A DNA stretch of 64,000 nucleotides from Larix kaempferi (Eukaryota; Streptophyta; Pinopsida; Pinales; Pinaceae), in contig BSBM01001446.1 of assembly GCA_027924585.1 (NCBI GenBank), positions 1,302,001 to 1,366,000 of the forward strand. Reading direction: 5' to 3'. The notes under the pieces are model-generated. The model was not told the DNA's origin, ran no database searches, and saw only the letters and a list, made by a program, of their open reading frames with translations. Below, in pieces: positions 12,578-23,581 of the stretch; within the stretch, counting starts at the first letter, position 1, and each line of letters begins with the position of its first letter. The position numbers and the translations under genes are program-made.

Positions 12578-13215
12578 TGTTGATGTATATGTAACTTCGG
12601 AATGTCTTTCACATATATGTATATTGTATTCCTATAGAGATGCTATTATTCCTCTATACGGAAGTGTCATTATTTATATTGTAAGTGTTGTAACTTATAC
12701 TTGATGGGTTATTAGACCACCTTGTTGGGGTCGGCCCTGTATAAGTCATGTGGGTCAAAGGGTTATTAGACCACCCTATTGGGGGTCGGCCATGTGGGTC
12801 TAAGGATTATTAGACCACCCTATTGGGGGTCGGACCACTCAGCATTATGTTATGTGGTTAAGTTCGAGCCTACATGAGTTAGGTAAAAAAGGCAAGTCAA
12901 GTCAAGTATAAATAGAGCGTGGGAGGCACTCTATTTGCTCACTCACTTCTCACACATGCACTCAAGGAGGAGTAGCGCACTTATGGAGGAGGAGGATCTG
13001 CTACTAGGTTGTGTCTATCTCTTATGGTTGGTTGTATCATTGCTCTATCTATCTCTGAGGAAGTTATTGGGGTTTTTCACCTTTATGGTTTTCCCCAAGT
13101 AAATCTTTGTGTCTCTTGTGTGCTTGCATGATTGATATGCTGTAGATATGTTGTACATGTTGTTCTCTCAGTTAAGATCCTAGATCAGATTGAAGTAAAT
13201 TCTGAAAATTTAACA
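12578..13215 (+). repeat. 5' LTR of the defective Copia element (638 bp)
   Basis: It runs TGTTGATGTATATG to AAATTTAACA. A TATA box (TATAAATAG) is at 12907-12915. About three imperfect 50-bp units with GGTTATTAGACCACC lie at 12706-12837, upstream of the TATA box. It matches 19096-19787 closely. Confidence 0.93.
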
Positions 13216-13227
13216 TGGTATCAGAGC
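13216..13227 (+). other. primer-binding site, initiator tRNA-Met
   Basis: TGGTATCAGAGC directly follows the LTR terminal CA. This is the usual plant Ty1/Copia primer site. Confidence 0.92.
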
Positions 13228-13577
13228 TAGCCTGAAAGAAGGCATGATATGGCATGTATGACACTTATTGCACTTACAATGCTAGGGCTTGATATAGCAA
13301 AAACTAGTCATCGTAGCACTTTCGCTATAAATCCGTTTTGGCGAAGTTTTCGGATCTGAAATTGTTACAGACAAATATTAAATCTCCAGGTACCTTGTGT
13401 CCAAAGGACAACCTCTAATTCGTTGAACTTTGTGACTTATGATCTGTACAATATAGGGTTTCTGCCTCTTCCATATCTGAGTCAAAATCAGGTGACCTTG
13501 GGAAAAAGGTCATATCTTGGGCTAGGAAGCTCCAAATGAAATTTAGTAAAAAGTGACAGGTAGTACACAGTCTATAC

Positions 13578-13955
13578 TATCTCAGAAAACTTTTTCAGAG
13601 GCCGAAGTTGAACCAGTGACACGTGGAACGCCGTACAAGTTCGCTCTCCTGTATTATCCCATAAACAGGTCATGTTGCGACACTTGGCATAACTCTCTCT
13701 CAGAGAGTCCAATTGAGGTCAGACCTATCAGGATGGAAAGAAAACAGGCCGATATATCTCAGGACATTTTTTCAAAGGCCGAAGTTCAAACAGTGACACG
13801 TGGCATGCCGTACAAGTTCGCTCTTCTGTTTTATCCCAAAACAGGTCATGTTGCGACATTTGACATAACTCTCTCTCAGAGAATCCAATTGAGGTCAGAC
13901 CTATGAGGATGGAAATATAACAGTTCAGGCTATCTCAGGAAACTTTTTCAGACCC
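13578..13955 (+). repeat. 177-bp tandem repeat, 2 copies plus a partial third
   Basis: Units start TATCTCAG at 13578, 13755 and 13931. Shared blocks include GTGACACGTGG, GCCGTACAAGTTCGCTCT and CAATTGAGGTCAGACCTAT. They lie in the leader, where gag is expected, and have no conserved frame. Confidence 0.9.
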
Positions 13956-16284
13956 TGTGGATTGAAAAGTTTGGAGTTACACCAGAAACAATCAGGTACA
14001 TATTTCTGCCAAAACATAATTATTTTTGAGTACCTTCATTCATGGCTTCCGGAATTTAGGGCTTTGAAGAAAGTTGGAATTTTTGTAATCGGAGATGACG
14101 GCTGAATGCTACTCATCAAAATAGAAATTTAGAGACCAAGATCAGAATTTTTGGTTGGGAAAAAGGCCGGGCTTGATCAAACCCTAGTTCGGGACTTTGA
14201 TCAGAAAAGTGGAAAACTAGGGCTTCTGTAAAAATGGGAATTTTTGCAATATGTGACCATGGCTAGAAGCTCCTTAGAAAAATAGAAGCTTAGAGCTTTG
14301 GATAAAACCTTTTGATGGGGAAAAAGAGTGGGCTTCATCAAACCCCAGTTCAGGGTCACGTCCAGTGAATCCAGAAGTTTCAAAGGAAAAATTGAGGAGT
14401 GAAACTTTGCAGTTTTCAAATTCTGAATATACCAGTTTGATCAGCTCATCAAGGCGCATATTTCTATCCTTTCGGAAGTTTGAAATTCAAAGTTTGAATT
14501 TTTGGGGTTTCTCTGACAAACCAATATCCAGCTCCAGGTCCAGTTCTTGCAAATCAAGTGGATTGGGTTAATCCTAGAAGAAGATGGATTGATCATCTGC
14601 ATGAGTGAAGAAGTTACTGTTTCAAAGGGAGATGAGGCTAAGGCCTTACATAAGAAGATTACAAGCGATCTCGACAGGTATGACTCATCGAGGTATGTTT
14701 CGATATTTGTCCATGATTAAGTTTATGGTATGTTTGTCTTCATGTTATTACGGTTAGTACAATTTTGATTTTAGATTTGTCGTATCACCTTAACAAAATT
14801 ATGAATGCATGATAGAAGATATTCATTGGTTAGGGTGTTGACACTTATGATTGTACTAATGCATTATGGTGTTGTATGAGGTTTATGTTGTCTACTAACA
14901 TGAAAGGTACACCAAGAAAGACAAATCATGTTCTGGTCCAAGAACATATGATCATGATAACATGAGGACAAAGATTCATCCATTGTCATGGATCTCATAA
15001 AAGATCCATTTACAAGGTATGTATAACTTGGTTTTGTAATAGTTAACCTATGAGATATACAGGTTACTAGCACAAGTCATTGAAGAAGAACAAGAAGACA
15101 TCATGTGAGTATGTTAGACATAAATAGCTAGCATGCTAATCCAGGTATGTTTTTCCTATATCAAGATAGAATCCTACCTTGTGTTAGGATCTTATACCGT
15201 TGTTTGATAATGATTATTCATGAAGTCATAGGTTTGAATAAGTCATGGATGTATGCATATTATGTTTCTTACCATAATTGATGATATGACTAACCAGAAG
15301 AATCATGAAGGCATAGGTTTGAGTAATTATAGGTTTAGACATGTTATGCTTCTTATGATTTGACTAACCATAAGAATCCTACATAAACCTTGAATGCTAA
15401 TGCTTATTATTTATGTTTGAAATGAGCATGACTATACATGCTTGAGATTACTGTGTTTTAATAGTGTGCTAATGGATGTATGATTTTATATGAGCTCACA
15501 AGGATAACACAATCATGATACTAATAATCATGCATAGGGACCAAGGATAAATATGAGTTCAAGAACAAGTAATCTAGGAAGCAAAGATCAAGGGGGAGTA
15601 CACTCCAGTTGTTTATGCAAGGATGCAGATATTCAGAGGGAGTTGACCATCTCTCTACATTCCACAACAGAAAGGTAGAATCTACTTCAGATTAGAACTC
15701 CAGCAGCTCATGCAAGGAAGCAAAGACTCAGAGGGAGTCCACCCACCGAACAAACAAAGATAAGTATTTTAATTATCATTTCTTGCATATTTGTTTGTTT
15801 AAATAAAATTGTTGAATGATGTATATGCTCATGATTCCTAGACTTAGGATATGTATTGTGCATATTAGAATAGTTGCATTGATGAACAATATACTACTAA
15901 TATACATGGGTAAGTGGCCTATGGCACTATACAACATTCCATTGCTACTTATATAGAATGAAACCTCTTTGCTGACATGTTGGGAGTTGTGCACACTTTT
16001 AACAATGTTCTGGTGGAGATTGGAAGGAATCTAGAAAGTTACGGGATATGGATAAATGTTGTATTGAAGCATTGGCAAAGATAATTGCATGACTGTATGA
16101 CATATTTCTTTATGTGTAAGAATTTGTTCTGAAAACTATGAGATGTTTTCTAATCATGTAATTTAACTTGTTGTTTAGGAAAGATCATATGCCATCTCCT
16201 ACAAAAGAAGAACTACAACATTTGTTCCAGCAACAAAGATATATATTGAAAATATTGAAGATATTGAAGTTCCCGGGATCTGGG
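13956..16284 (+). other. non-coding interior of the defective Copia element
   Basis: No gag, protease or integrase can be recognised in 2.3 kb. Two diverged copies of a block of about 190 bp are visible near 14044 and 14218 (GGAATTTTTG, then GGGCTTGATCAAACCC or GGGCTTCATCAAACCC). Several short segments are flanked by AG and GTATG, for example near 14677, 14692 and 15016. Purine-rich phrases such as AAGGGGGAGTACACTCC occur near 15588 and AGAGGGAGT near 15634 and 15730. Confidence 0.6.
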
Positions 16285-17449
16285 ATGAAGAAATGGAATG
16301 CCATGATCCGTCGATCATGAAGAATGATGTTTGGGATGTAGTCCCAAGACCTGAAGGGAAGTTTGTTATGACTTCCATATGGATCTATCAAGATCAAGCA
16401 TGCTGCAGATGGCAGCATAGAGAAATATGAAAGTGATGAAATAGAAGATACACTAGATGGATTTCAAGACAACTTTCTTGAATAGTTGTATGCGGATAAC
16501 CTGTTTGTTACAGGTGAAGATAGATTGATTGCCGACATGCAGCAGAATCTTACTGTCGAGTTCGAGATGAAGAACTTGGGGTTGATGCACTATTTGTTTT
16601 TGGCATGGAGGTGTGGCAGAGTGATGGAATCTTCCTTGGACAAGGGAAGTATGCAGTAGAGATCCTAAAGAGGTTCGGGATGATGGACTACAAGGTTATG
16701 GCCACACCTATGGCATCGAACCTGAAGCGCCTGTGTGATGCTTCATCTGAGCTGATCGATATCACTATGTATCGTCAGATGATTGGGTCCTTGATGTACC
16801 TGACGAACACGAGACCAGATATTTGCCTTGCAGCGAACACATTGAGTTAGTTCTTGATGGATCTGAGGAGTGTTCACCTGGTTGCTGTAAAGCATGTTCT
16901 GAGGTACCTGAAGGGTACAGTGGATTATGGGTTCAAGTATGAAGCGAATCAAAAGTTTAACCTACAGGGTTATGTTGATTCAGATTGGGCCGGCAGTGCT
17001 GCAGATAGGAAGAGCACATCTGGGTGTTGTTTCAATATGGGATCAGGTGTGATCTCTTGGTTTAGCAGGAAGCAGTCCTGTGTAGCACTGAGTACAGCTG
17101 AGGCAGAGTATGTTGCAGCCTGTTCAGCTAGTTGTGAGGCAGTATGGCTATGGAAGCTACTGTCTGAGTTATTTGATCTCCCGTTGGAGGCTACTGGTAT
17201 CTTCTGTGATAACCAGAGTTGTGTGAAGCTATCCGAGAACCCAGTGTTTCATTACAGGTCGAAACACATAGAGATCAAATATCACTATATTAGGGATATG
17301 GTGCAGAGAGGAGCTGTGAATCTTCTGTATGTTGCGACGGACGAGCAGATTGCAGATGTGCTGACGAAGCCACTAGCCAGAGTGAAGTTCGAGTGCTTTA
17401 GAGAGAGGCTTGGCGTTCTTCAGATCGAGGACACTTCGAGGAAGAAGTG
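16285..17449 (+). pseudogene. pol: Copia RT (internally deleted) and RNase H
   Basis: The piece opens with the usual N-terminal RT phrase (MKNDVWDVVPRPEGK). It then frameshifts and jumps to the palm region: near 16487 YADNLFVTGEDRLIADM stands where YVDDL is expected, so the polymerase core between them is deleted and the catalytic Asp pair is changed. From 16605 the frame is good (GKYAVEILKRFGMMDYK, TPMASNLKRLCDASSE) except for a TAG at 16848-16850 where Gln is expected. RNase H runs to 17449 with VDSDWAGSAADRKSTSG, STAEAEYVA and DNQSCVKLSENP. The C-terminus ADVLTKPLA is normal. RNase H could fold, but RT is dead. Confidence 0.9.
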
Positions 17450-17560
17450 ATGGACACATTTGCTGAAGCCATTCCAAACATGTTGGAAGGAGGATCCTTC
17501 ACATGGCTGTGGATGTAAGTGCTGGATAATGGGCATCAGGATGATGTTCTGGTTTCTGCT

Positions 17561-17818
17561 TGGATATGATCAATTAGATCATTTATGTATGTACGCATCA
17601 TGTTGGATGTTGGATATGATCAGTTGGATCATTTATGTATGTACGCATCATGTTGGATGCTGGATATGATCAGTTGGATCATCTATGTATGTATGCATCA
17701 TGTTGGATGCTGGATATGATTAGTTGGATCATTTATGTATGTATGCATCATGTTGGATGCTGGATATGATCAGTTGGATCATGTGTATGTATTTTGTATA
17801 TGCATCATGTTGGATGCT
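17561..17818 (+). repeat. 50-bp tandem repeat, 5 copies
   Basis: Units start TGGATATGAT at 17561, 17611, 17661, 17711 and 17761. The last unit is stretched by about 8 bp. The array starts about 110 bp after the pol stop, in the 3' untranslated region. Confidence 0.95.
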
Positions 17819-18243
17819 TGGACCATGTATCTGTATATGTATCAGGTGGATACATTGTATGATCAGGTGGATCATGTATGGTGATATGTATCATGTATCA
17901 GGTGGATACATTGTATGATCAGGAGGATCATGTATGATGATATGTATCAGGTAGATACTTGGTATGCATCAGGTGGATGCATTGATGATCAGGTGGATCA
18001 TGTAGCAGGATGTTGCAGTGATGATCAGAATGATCATGGATGATGAGCTTCAGGATGTTGCTCCAGATGACATGCAGCAGGACGTTGCAGTGATGATGAG
18101 CTTCAGGATGTTGCTCCAGATGACATGCAGCAGGACGTTGCAGTGATGATGATCAGGACGATCATGAGTACATCAGGATGATGTATGGTGAGTATCAGGT
18201 TGATACTCTATGGCCGTGGATCAGGTTGTGCAGATGAGCATGT
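17819..18243 (+). repeat. mixed short repeats around GATCAGGTGGATCATG
   Basis: Irregular units containing GATCAGGTGGATC or ATCAGGTGGATAC occur between 17830 and 18000. A 53-55-bp unit (GATGAGCTTCAGGATGTTGC) is repeated at about 18039 and 18094. No gene is seen. Confidence 0.85.
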
Positions 18244-18853
18244 CTGGGAGATCCTATAGGTCGGAGTTGTGTACCCGTAACAGCCTGGGATGCTCTTTCG
18301 AGACATTGCTCTGGGAGGACATGTAATTTGTGCCCTGGGAGATTTCAGGTCGGAGTTGTGTACCCGTAACATCCTGAGATGCTCTTGCGAGGTTTTGTCC
18401 TATGGCATGTAATTTGGGCCCTGGGAGATTTCAGGTCGGAGTTGTATACCCGTAACATCCTGAGATGCTCTTGTGAGGTTTTGTCCTATGGCATGTAATT
18501 TGGGCCCTGGGAGATTTCAGGTCGGAGTTGTGTACCCGTAACATCCTGAGATGCTCTTTCGAGGTTTTTCCATGACCACATGTAATTTGTGCCCTGGGAG
18601 ATTTCAGGTCGGAGTTGTGTATCCGTAACATCCTGAGATGCTCTTGCTAAATTTTGTGGTGGACCACATGTAATTTGTGCCCTGGGAGATTTCAAGTCGG
18701 AGTTGTGTACCCGTAACATCCTGAGATGCTCTTTCGAGGTTTTGTGGTGGGGTCACATGTAATAGCGCCCTGGGAGATCCTACAGGTCAGAGTTGTGTAC
18801 CCGTAACATCCTGGGATGCTCTTTCGAGGTTTTGTGACGCACGTAATAAGTCC
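18244..18853 (+). repeat. 86-90-bp tandem repeat, 7 copies
   Basis: The anchor TCGGAGTTGTGTACCCGTAA recurs at 18261, 18350, 18436, 18522, 18609, 18697 and 18787. Each unit also has CCCTGGGAGAT, ATCCTGAGATGCTCTT and CATGTAAT. Units are tandem with no unique spacers, so this is not a CRISPR. It lies in the 3' untranslated part of the Copia element. Confidence 0.95.
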
Positions 18854-19086
18854 TGAGGATTCCACAGTATGGCCAGTGATGATGAAGACCTGCAGGTGGT
18901 GGGCCTACATCCAGTATGAAAAAGGACTGGCTCTGTAGAACTTCCTATGACGAGTAGATTCAGAGATTGATTGAGATAGCAGCAGCAGTGACGATGATGA
19001 TGACTTGATGACGATTATCCAGTGACGATGATCCAGAGAAGATGACTTGTGCTAGAAGAACTGTGCTGAGAAATACATTCCTAGTT

Positions 19087-19095
19087 AAGAGGGAG
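19087..19095 (+). other. polypurine tract of the defective Copia element
   Basis: AAGAGGGAG stands directly before the 3' LTR start TGTTGATG. Confidence 0.8.
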
Positions 19096-19787
19096 TGTTG
19101 ATGTATATGTAACTTCGGAATGTATTTCACATATATGTATATTGTATTCCTATAGAGATGTTATTATTCCTCTATATGGAAGTGTCGTTATTTATATTGT
19201 AAGTGTCGTAACTTATACTTGATGGGTTATTAGACCACCTTGTTGGGGTCGGCCCTGTATAAGTCATGTGGGTCAAAGGGTTATTAGACCACCCTATTGG
19301 GGGTCGGCCATGTGGGTCTAAGGGTTATTAGACCACCTTATTGGGGGTCGGCCCACTCAGCATTATGTTATGTGGTTAAGTTCAAGCCTACATGAGTTAG
19401 GTAAAAAAGGCAAGTCAAGTCAAGTATAAATAGAGTGCGGGAGGCACTCTATTTGCTCACTCACTTCTCACACATGCACTCAAGGAGGAGTGGCGCACTT
19501 ATGGAGGAGGAGGATCTGCTGCTAGGTTGTGTCTATCTCTTATGGAGGAGGAGGATCTGCTGCAAGGAGAAGACTATCTCTTGTATTCTGGTTGTATCAT
19601 TGCTCTATCTATCTCTGAGGAAGTTATTGGGGTTTTTCACCTTTATGGTTTTCCCCAAGTAAATCTTTGTGTCTCTTGTGTGCTTGCATTATTGTCTCCA
19701 TGATTGATATGCTGTAGATATGCTGTACATGTTGTTCTCTCAGTTAAGATCCTAGATCAGATTGAAGTAAATTCTGAAAATTTAACA
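19096..19787 (+). repeat. 3' LTR of the defective Copia element (692 bp)
   Basis: It matches the 5' LTR but is 54 bp longer. A unit starting TATGGAGGAGGAGGATCTGC occurs twice (near 19500 and 19541) where the 5' LTR has one, and TTGTCTCCA is added near 19692. The TATA box is at 19425-19433. It ends TTTAACA and is followed by the ATTTT duplication. Confidence 0.93.
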
Positions 19788-19792
19788 ATTTT

Positions 19793-20356
19793 TTCCTGGA
19801 GGATGTGTTGAATGTTTGTTGGATTACTCATGTATCGTCTATACATTATTGTGAGATCTTTCCTTACTATTATGAATTATTTATATGTGATGAATGTTAT
19901 CCCTTTTTTCTGTGCAAAGATGTTTATCTCAAATGAGTAATGGAATGTGCTAACTAAATTAAAGCTATCTTTAATATCTTTTATCTTTTGCTAGAACTAC
20001 ATCTTTATGACTAAATAGCTATATGTCTAATCTTTAGATGTTTCTTTCAATGTATTACTCATCTTTAAAGTTTGCTCCTTGCAAGGATATATTATATTTG
20101 CTTATACAGTTTTAGATTAACTTAGATTAGTTACCTGCATTTAGCTTAGAGCACTTGCATATCATCTTTAAAATAAAATGCATAAACAGTGGATCGGGAT
20201 GCAACCAGTGTAAAGAACAAGAAACTTTAAATCTTATGGTAGTCAGAACTGTTAACTAAACATATTCCCTACTCCAAATGGTGAGCGATCTAATTGGGCT
20301 TGCTTACCGGGAAGAATCCCTTGCTGATTGATGCTATGATTTTCAAGGCATCAACA
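19793..20356 (+). other. non-coding end of the accessory-ORF unit, right of Copia insertion
   Basis: AT-rich sequence ending GGCATCAACA, followed by the GACTG duplication. It should include most of the 3' LTR of the host unit. No gene or TATA box could be assigned. Confidence 0.55.
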
Positions 20357-20361
20357 GACTG

Positions 20362-22688
20362 GTGTGAGAAATCCAAGCAATGTATATATCCTAGAAAATG
20401 AAGAACAATGTTACATGAGTCAGACTGATGAAAGTATGTTGTGGCATAGAAGGATGAAGCACTTGAATTTTGACAATATTTTAAAAGTAAGTAAGAAGGG
20501 AGCAGTAAGAAACTTGCCAAAGATCATAAAAACTCCAAAATATGTTCGTAGACATTTTTTTGATGGGAAACACACAAAATCAAACTTCAAGATTAAAGAT
20601 CATACAACATCACAGCCATTGGAAATAATTCACACTGATCTCTGTGGACCCACAAGGACTAAAAGCATGCAAGGTGAGAGTTACTTCGTGTTATCAATGG
20701 ATGATCATACAAGGATGACTTGGGTAACTTTCCTCAAGGAAAAATCAGAAGCCTTTGTGAAGTTTAAATCTTTTAAAGCACTAGTTGAGAATGAAACAAA
20801 TCTCAAAACTAAATCTCTAAGGTCATACAATGGTGGTGAGTTTACCGCAAATGAATTCAATGAGTTTTGTGAAACTCGTGGAATGAAAACGCAGTTTTCA
20901 TCCCCCAAAAATAGTCAGTAAAATGGAGTTGTTGAGAGAAAGAACAGGACATTTCAAGAAGCATCTAGAACCTTGCTTAATGAAGCTTCCATATAACTAT
21001 TCGAGAGAAGCAATATATATAGTTTTTTATATACAAAATAGAGGACAGCTGAAAGTAAATAATAATAAAACTCCTTACGAGCTATGGTTTGGAAGACCCA
21101 CATGAGTCAAGTACTTTAGAGTCTTTGGAAGTAAGTGCTACATAAAGAGAGATGATGATGTCCTTGGAAAATTTTACTCAAGGATAGATGAGGGCATATT
21201 TCTTGGATAGTCATCCACAAAAAATCCATACAGATGTTACAATCTAAGGTCATCTCATAGAAAGTGCAAGTGTAATTTTTTATGACACTAAGCCAAGAAA
21301 AATTAAAATTCAAGAAAATGAGGATGATGAAGAAACTGATGGTCAAGACAAAGATGAAGATTCTCAAAAGGAAGAGTTTTTAAAGAAGAAGAGAAAGATG
21401 AAGATTCTCAAAAAAATTCTTTAGAACAAGAAAAGGAAGCAAAGGAAGAATTACTTGAAAGTGAAGATGAAGACTCACCTAGATCTTATACAAAGACTCC
21501 ATCTTGAAGAGTTCAAAAAAATCATCCTGAAACTATAATAATAGGTGACAAGGATGTAGGAGTCAGTACAAGAATAAGATTGATGTTTCAAGAACAAGCA
21601 TTAATCGCGTTAGTTGAGAAAAAAACATTTTCAGAAGATAGAAAAAATAATTATTGGATTAGCGCCATGAATGATGAGTTGGACGAAATAGAGAAAAAAT
21701 CAAGCTTGAGAAATTGTCCCAAGACAGAAAGGTGTGAATGTTATTGGGACCAAAATGATTTTCAAGAACAATTTTAATGAGGATGGTCAAGTCATAAGAA
21801 ACAAAGCCAGAATAGTATGCAAGGGATATGCTCAAATAGAAAGTATTTACTTTGAAGAAACTTTTGCACCTGTGGCAAGACTTGAAGCCATTAGAATTTT
21901 TTTAGCATTTGCATGCTACAAAAACTTTAAAGTACACCACATGGATGTAAAATATGCATTCCTTAATGGTGAAATTGAAGAGGAAGTCTACATTGAACAA
22001 CCTAAAGGTTTTCTCTTATCAAAAAATAGAGATTATGTTTGCAAAATAAAAAAGGCACTTTATGGCCTCAAACAAGCTCCAAGACATTGGTTCTCAAGAC
22101 TGGACAAGTACATGAAGCAACAAGGATATAGAAGAGGGGCCATTGACAATAATATCTACATCAAGTTTGAAAACAAAAACATGATCATTGTTGTTGTTTA
22201 CGTAGATGATATCATATTTGGAAGTGATCTACAGATTCTGAGTGTAAAGTTTGCTTCCGAAATGAAGAAGGAGTTTGAAATGTCAATGTTGGGTGAACTG
22301 AAATTCTTCCTTGGTTTACAAGTCTCTCAATAAGAAAAAGGGATCTTTATCTCTCAAACCAACTATATCAAAGATATGCTGAAAAAGTTTAAAATGGAAG
22401 ACTCAAAACCTGTTAGTACCCCTATAGTCAATGGTTGTAAATTAAGCAAGGATGATGAGTCTTTGGAAATAGATCATACCATGTATAGGTCAATGATTGG
22501 TATTTTTCTATATGTAACAGCTACAAGAGCAGATGTGATGTAGTCTGTAGGCTTGGTCACCGGATTCCAATAAACCCCGAAAGAAAGACATGTGGCAGCA
22601 GTAAAAATAATCCTTACATATATGAAATGAACTATGGAGTATGGTTTATGGTATTCAAAAGGAAATGAATTCACTCTAAAGGAATTAC
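20362..22688 (+). pseudogene. pol: SIRE integrase and reverse transcriptase
   Basis: The pre-integrase zinc region begins LWHRRMKHLNFDN, but the two zinc Cys are gone (YVRRHFFDGKHTKS). The integrase core keeps IHTDLCGP, but the second catalytic Asp is Tyr (LRSYNGGEF); the Glu region VVERKNR follows a TAA near 20920. A frame-broken acidic linker spans 21106-21733. RT runs from 21734 with [43 protein letters not shown] and an intact YVDD in [16 protein letters not shown] at 22331-22333 replaces an expected Gln. The piece ends in the RT-RNase H connection, cut by the solo LTR at 22689. The integrase is certainly dead; the RT core looks almost intact. Confidence 0.9.
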
Positions 22689-23581
22689 TGATCCGGATCT
22701 TGGGAGCTGAGAACCAGAATGCTTGAATGCCGAGAGAGGAGGAGATTAAACATGCAAATCTGTCATAAAATTCACATGAAAACCCTAATATTGCATAAGA
22801 ATAAGCATGAACAAAAACATATGAAGTGAATGGGAGGTGAAGCTCAAAGAGGATCCCCACCTCTTAAACTAATTACCAATAAGTCACTCAGATCTAATTA
22901 ATCTCACAATGAACAATAGAAAATATGAGAGAAACCAAATGAGTAACTTGTTATTATGAGAAGGCTTGCTAGGCCTTTATATAGCATTATTACAATGTGT
23001 CTTGAGACCATACCATGGGCCAAAACTATGTGCTACCAAATACCATGGATGAGAGAGGGTGGCCTCTCAATTTAATACTTTTATGGCTTATACATCCGAA
23101 TTTAGACCATATGCCCCCTAAAATTTGGATCATTCCTCCCCCCTTAGAAAATGATGGTCCCCATCATTTCATGCTAAACACAGACCCATGATTACAATGT
23201 GCTAGTTACCAATTAAGAGAAGCTTGAATGCCCCGGGAAGTTGATGTACTAACTTACCCAAACGGGGCCCACGTGACTTTTGGCACTTCATCTCCTAGGG
23301 TTAGGTTTTTGGATGTCTAGGATTTTTGACATTCCTGTTTATTGTAAAATGCCTTGAGAGCCTCATTGTAACCATATTCTTGCAAAATGAGCGCAGTCAT
23401 CACATCTCTTCTCAGAGATAAGCCACCACCATTCCAGCAAGCTTGTTTTCCGCTGCATTTTATAGTTCTAGCTTATTTCCTTATTGAATAGAAAACCAGT
23501 TTTACTGTATCTCTGTTATTTTGTGTTAAGCATCTGATAATAACATGTATTCATTTCATTATGCTCATAAAATACGGATCA
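22689..23581 (-). repeat. solo LTR inserted in the SIRE RNase H
   Basis: The insert starts TGATCCG and ends CGGATCA, a perfect 7-bp inverted terminal repeat. It is flanked by ATTAC at 22684-22688 and 23582-23586, where the SIRE frame resumes. A TATA box read on the minus strand (GCTATATAAAGGCC, 22972-22985) gives the orientation. At 893 bp with no coding sequence, the simplest reading is a solo LTR left by recombination. It is unlike the other LTRs in the window, so its family is unknown. Confidence 0.85.

Larger units (their letters stand above)
12578..19787 (+). mobile_element. Ty1/Copia element, complete ends but internally defective
   Basis: The LTRs are at 12578-13215 and 19096-19787. 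A Met-initiator primer-binding site (TGGTATCAGAGC) begins at 13216, a purine tract precedes 19096, and ATTTT is duplicated at 12573-12577 and 19788-19792. The interior has only the end of RT plus RNase H (16285-17449). Gag, protease, integrase and most of RT are replaced by about 3 kb of non-coding sequence, and 1.6 kb of tandem arrays precede the 3' LTR. Intact ends with lost genes suggest mobilisation in trans, or deletion after insertion. Confidence 0.92.
6837..20356 (+). mobile_element. TSD-bounded LTR-type unit carrying only an accessory ORF; non-autonomous
   Basis: The unit starts TGTTGTTGCC and ends GGCATCAACA, which are inverted repeats matching at 9 of 10 positions. It is flanked on both sides by GACTG (6832-6836 and 20357-20361). 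TG..CA ends and a 5-bp duplication are typical of LTR retrotransposons. Removing the later Copia insertion (12578-19792) leaves about 6.3 kb. Inside I find one long degraded ORF (8838-12275), and no gag, protease, RT or integrase. I could not match two LTRs to each other, so the LTR limits are unresolved. It may be a deletion derivative of an OTA element or a separate non-autonomous family. Confidence 0.7.

Noticed and set aside
17460-17918. Cys/Met/Trp-rich repeated peptide encoded by open frames
   Set aside because: The frames come from the 50-bp tandem DNA repeat, whose period is not a multiple of three. No frame is conserved.
18431-18719. Repeated minus-strand peptide (NSDLKSPRAQIT type)
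   Set aside because: It is a by-product of the 86-90-bp tandem repeat; unit lengths change frame.
18244-18853. CRISPR-like array
   Set aside because: Units are directly adjacent and similar over their whole length, with no unique spacers. The setting is a plant retrotransposon.
6837-20356. DNA transposon, based on 10-bp inverted ends
   Set aside because: TG..CA ends, a 5-bp duplication and similarity of the ends to OTA LTR ends fit an LTR element better; no transposase is present.
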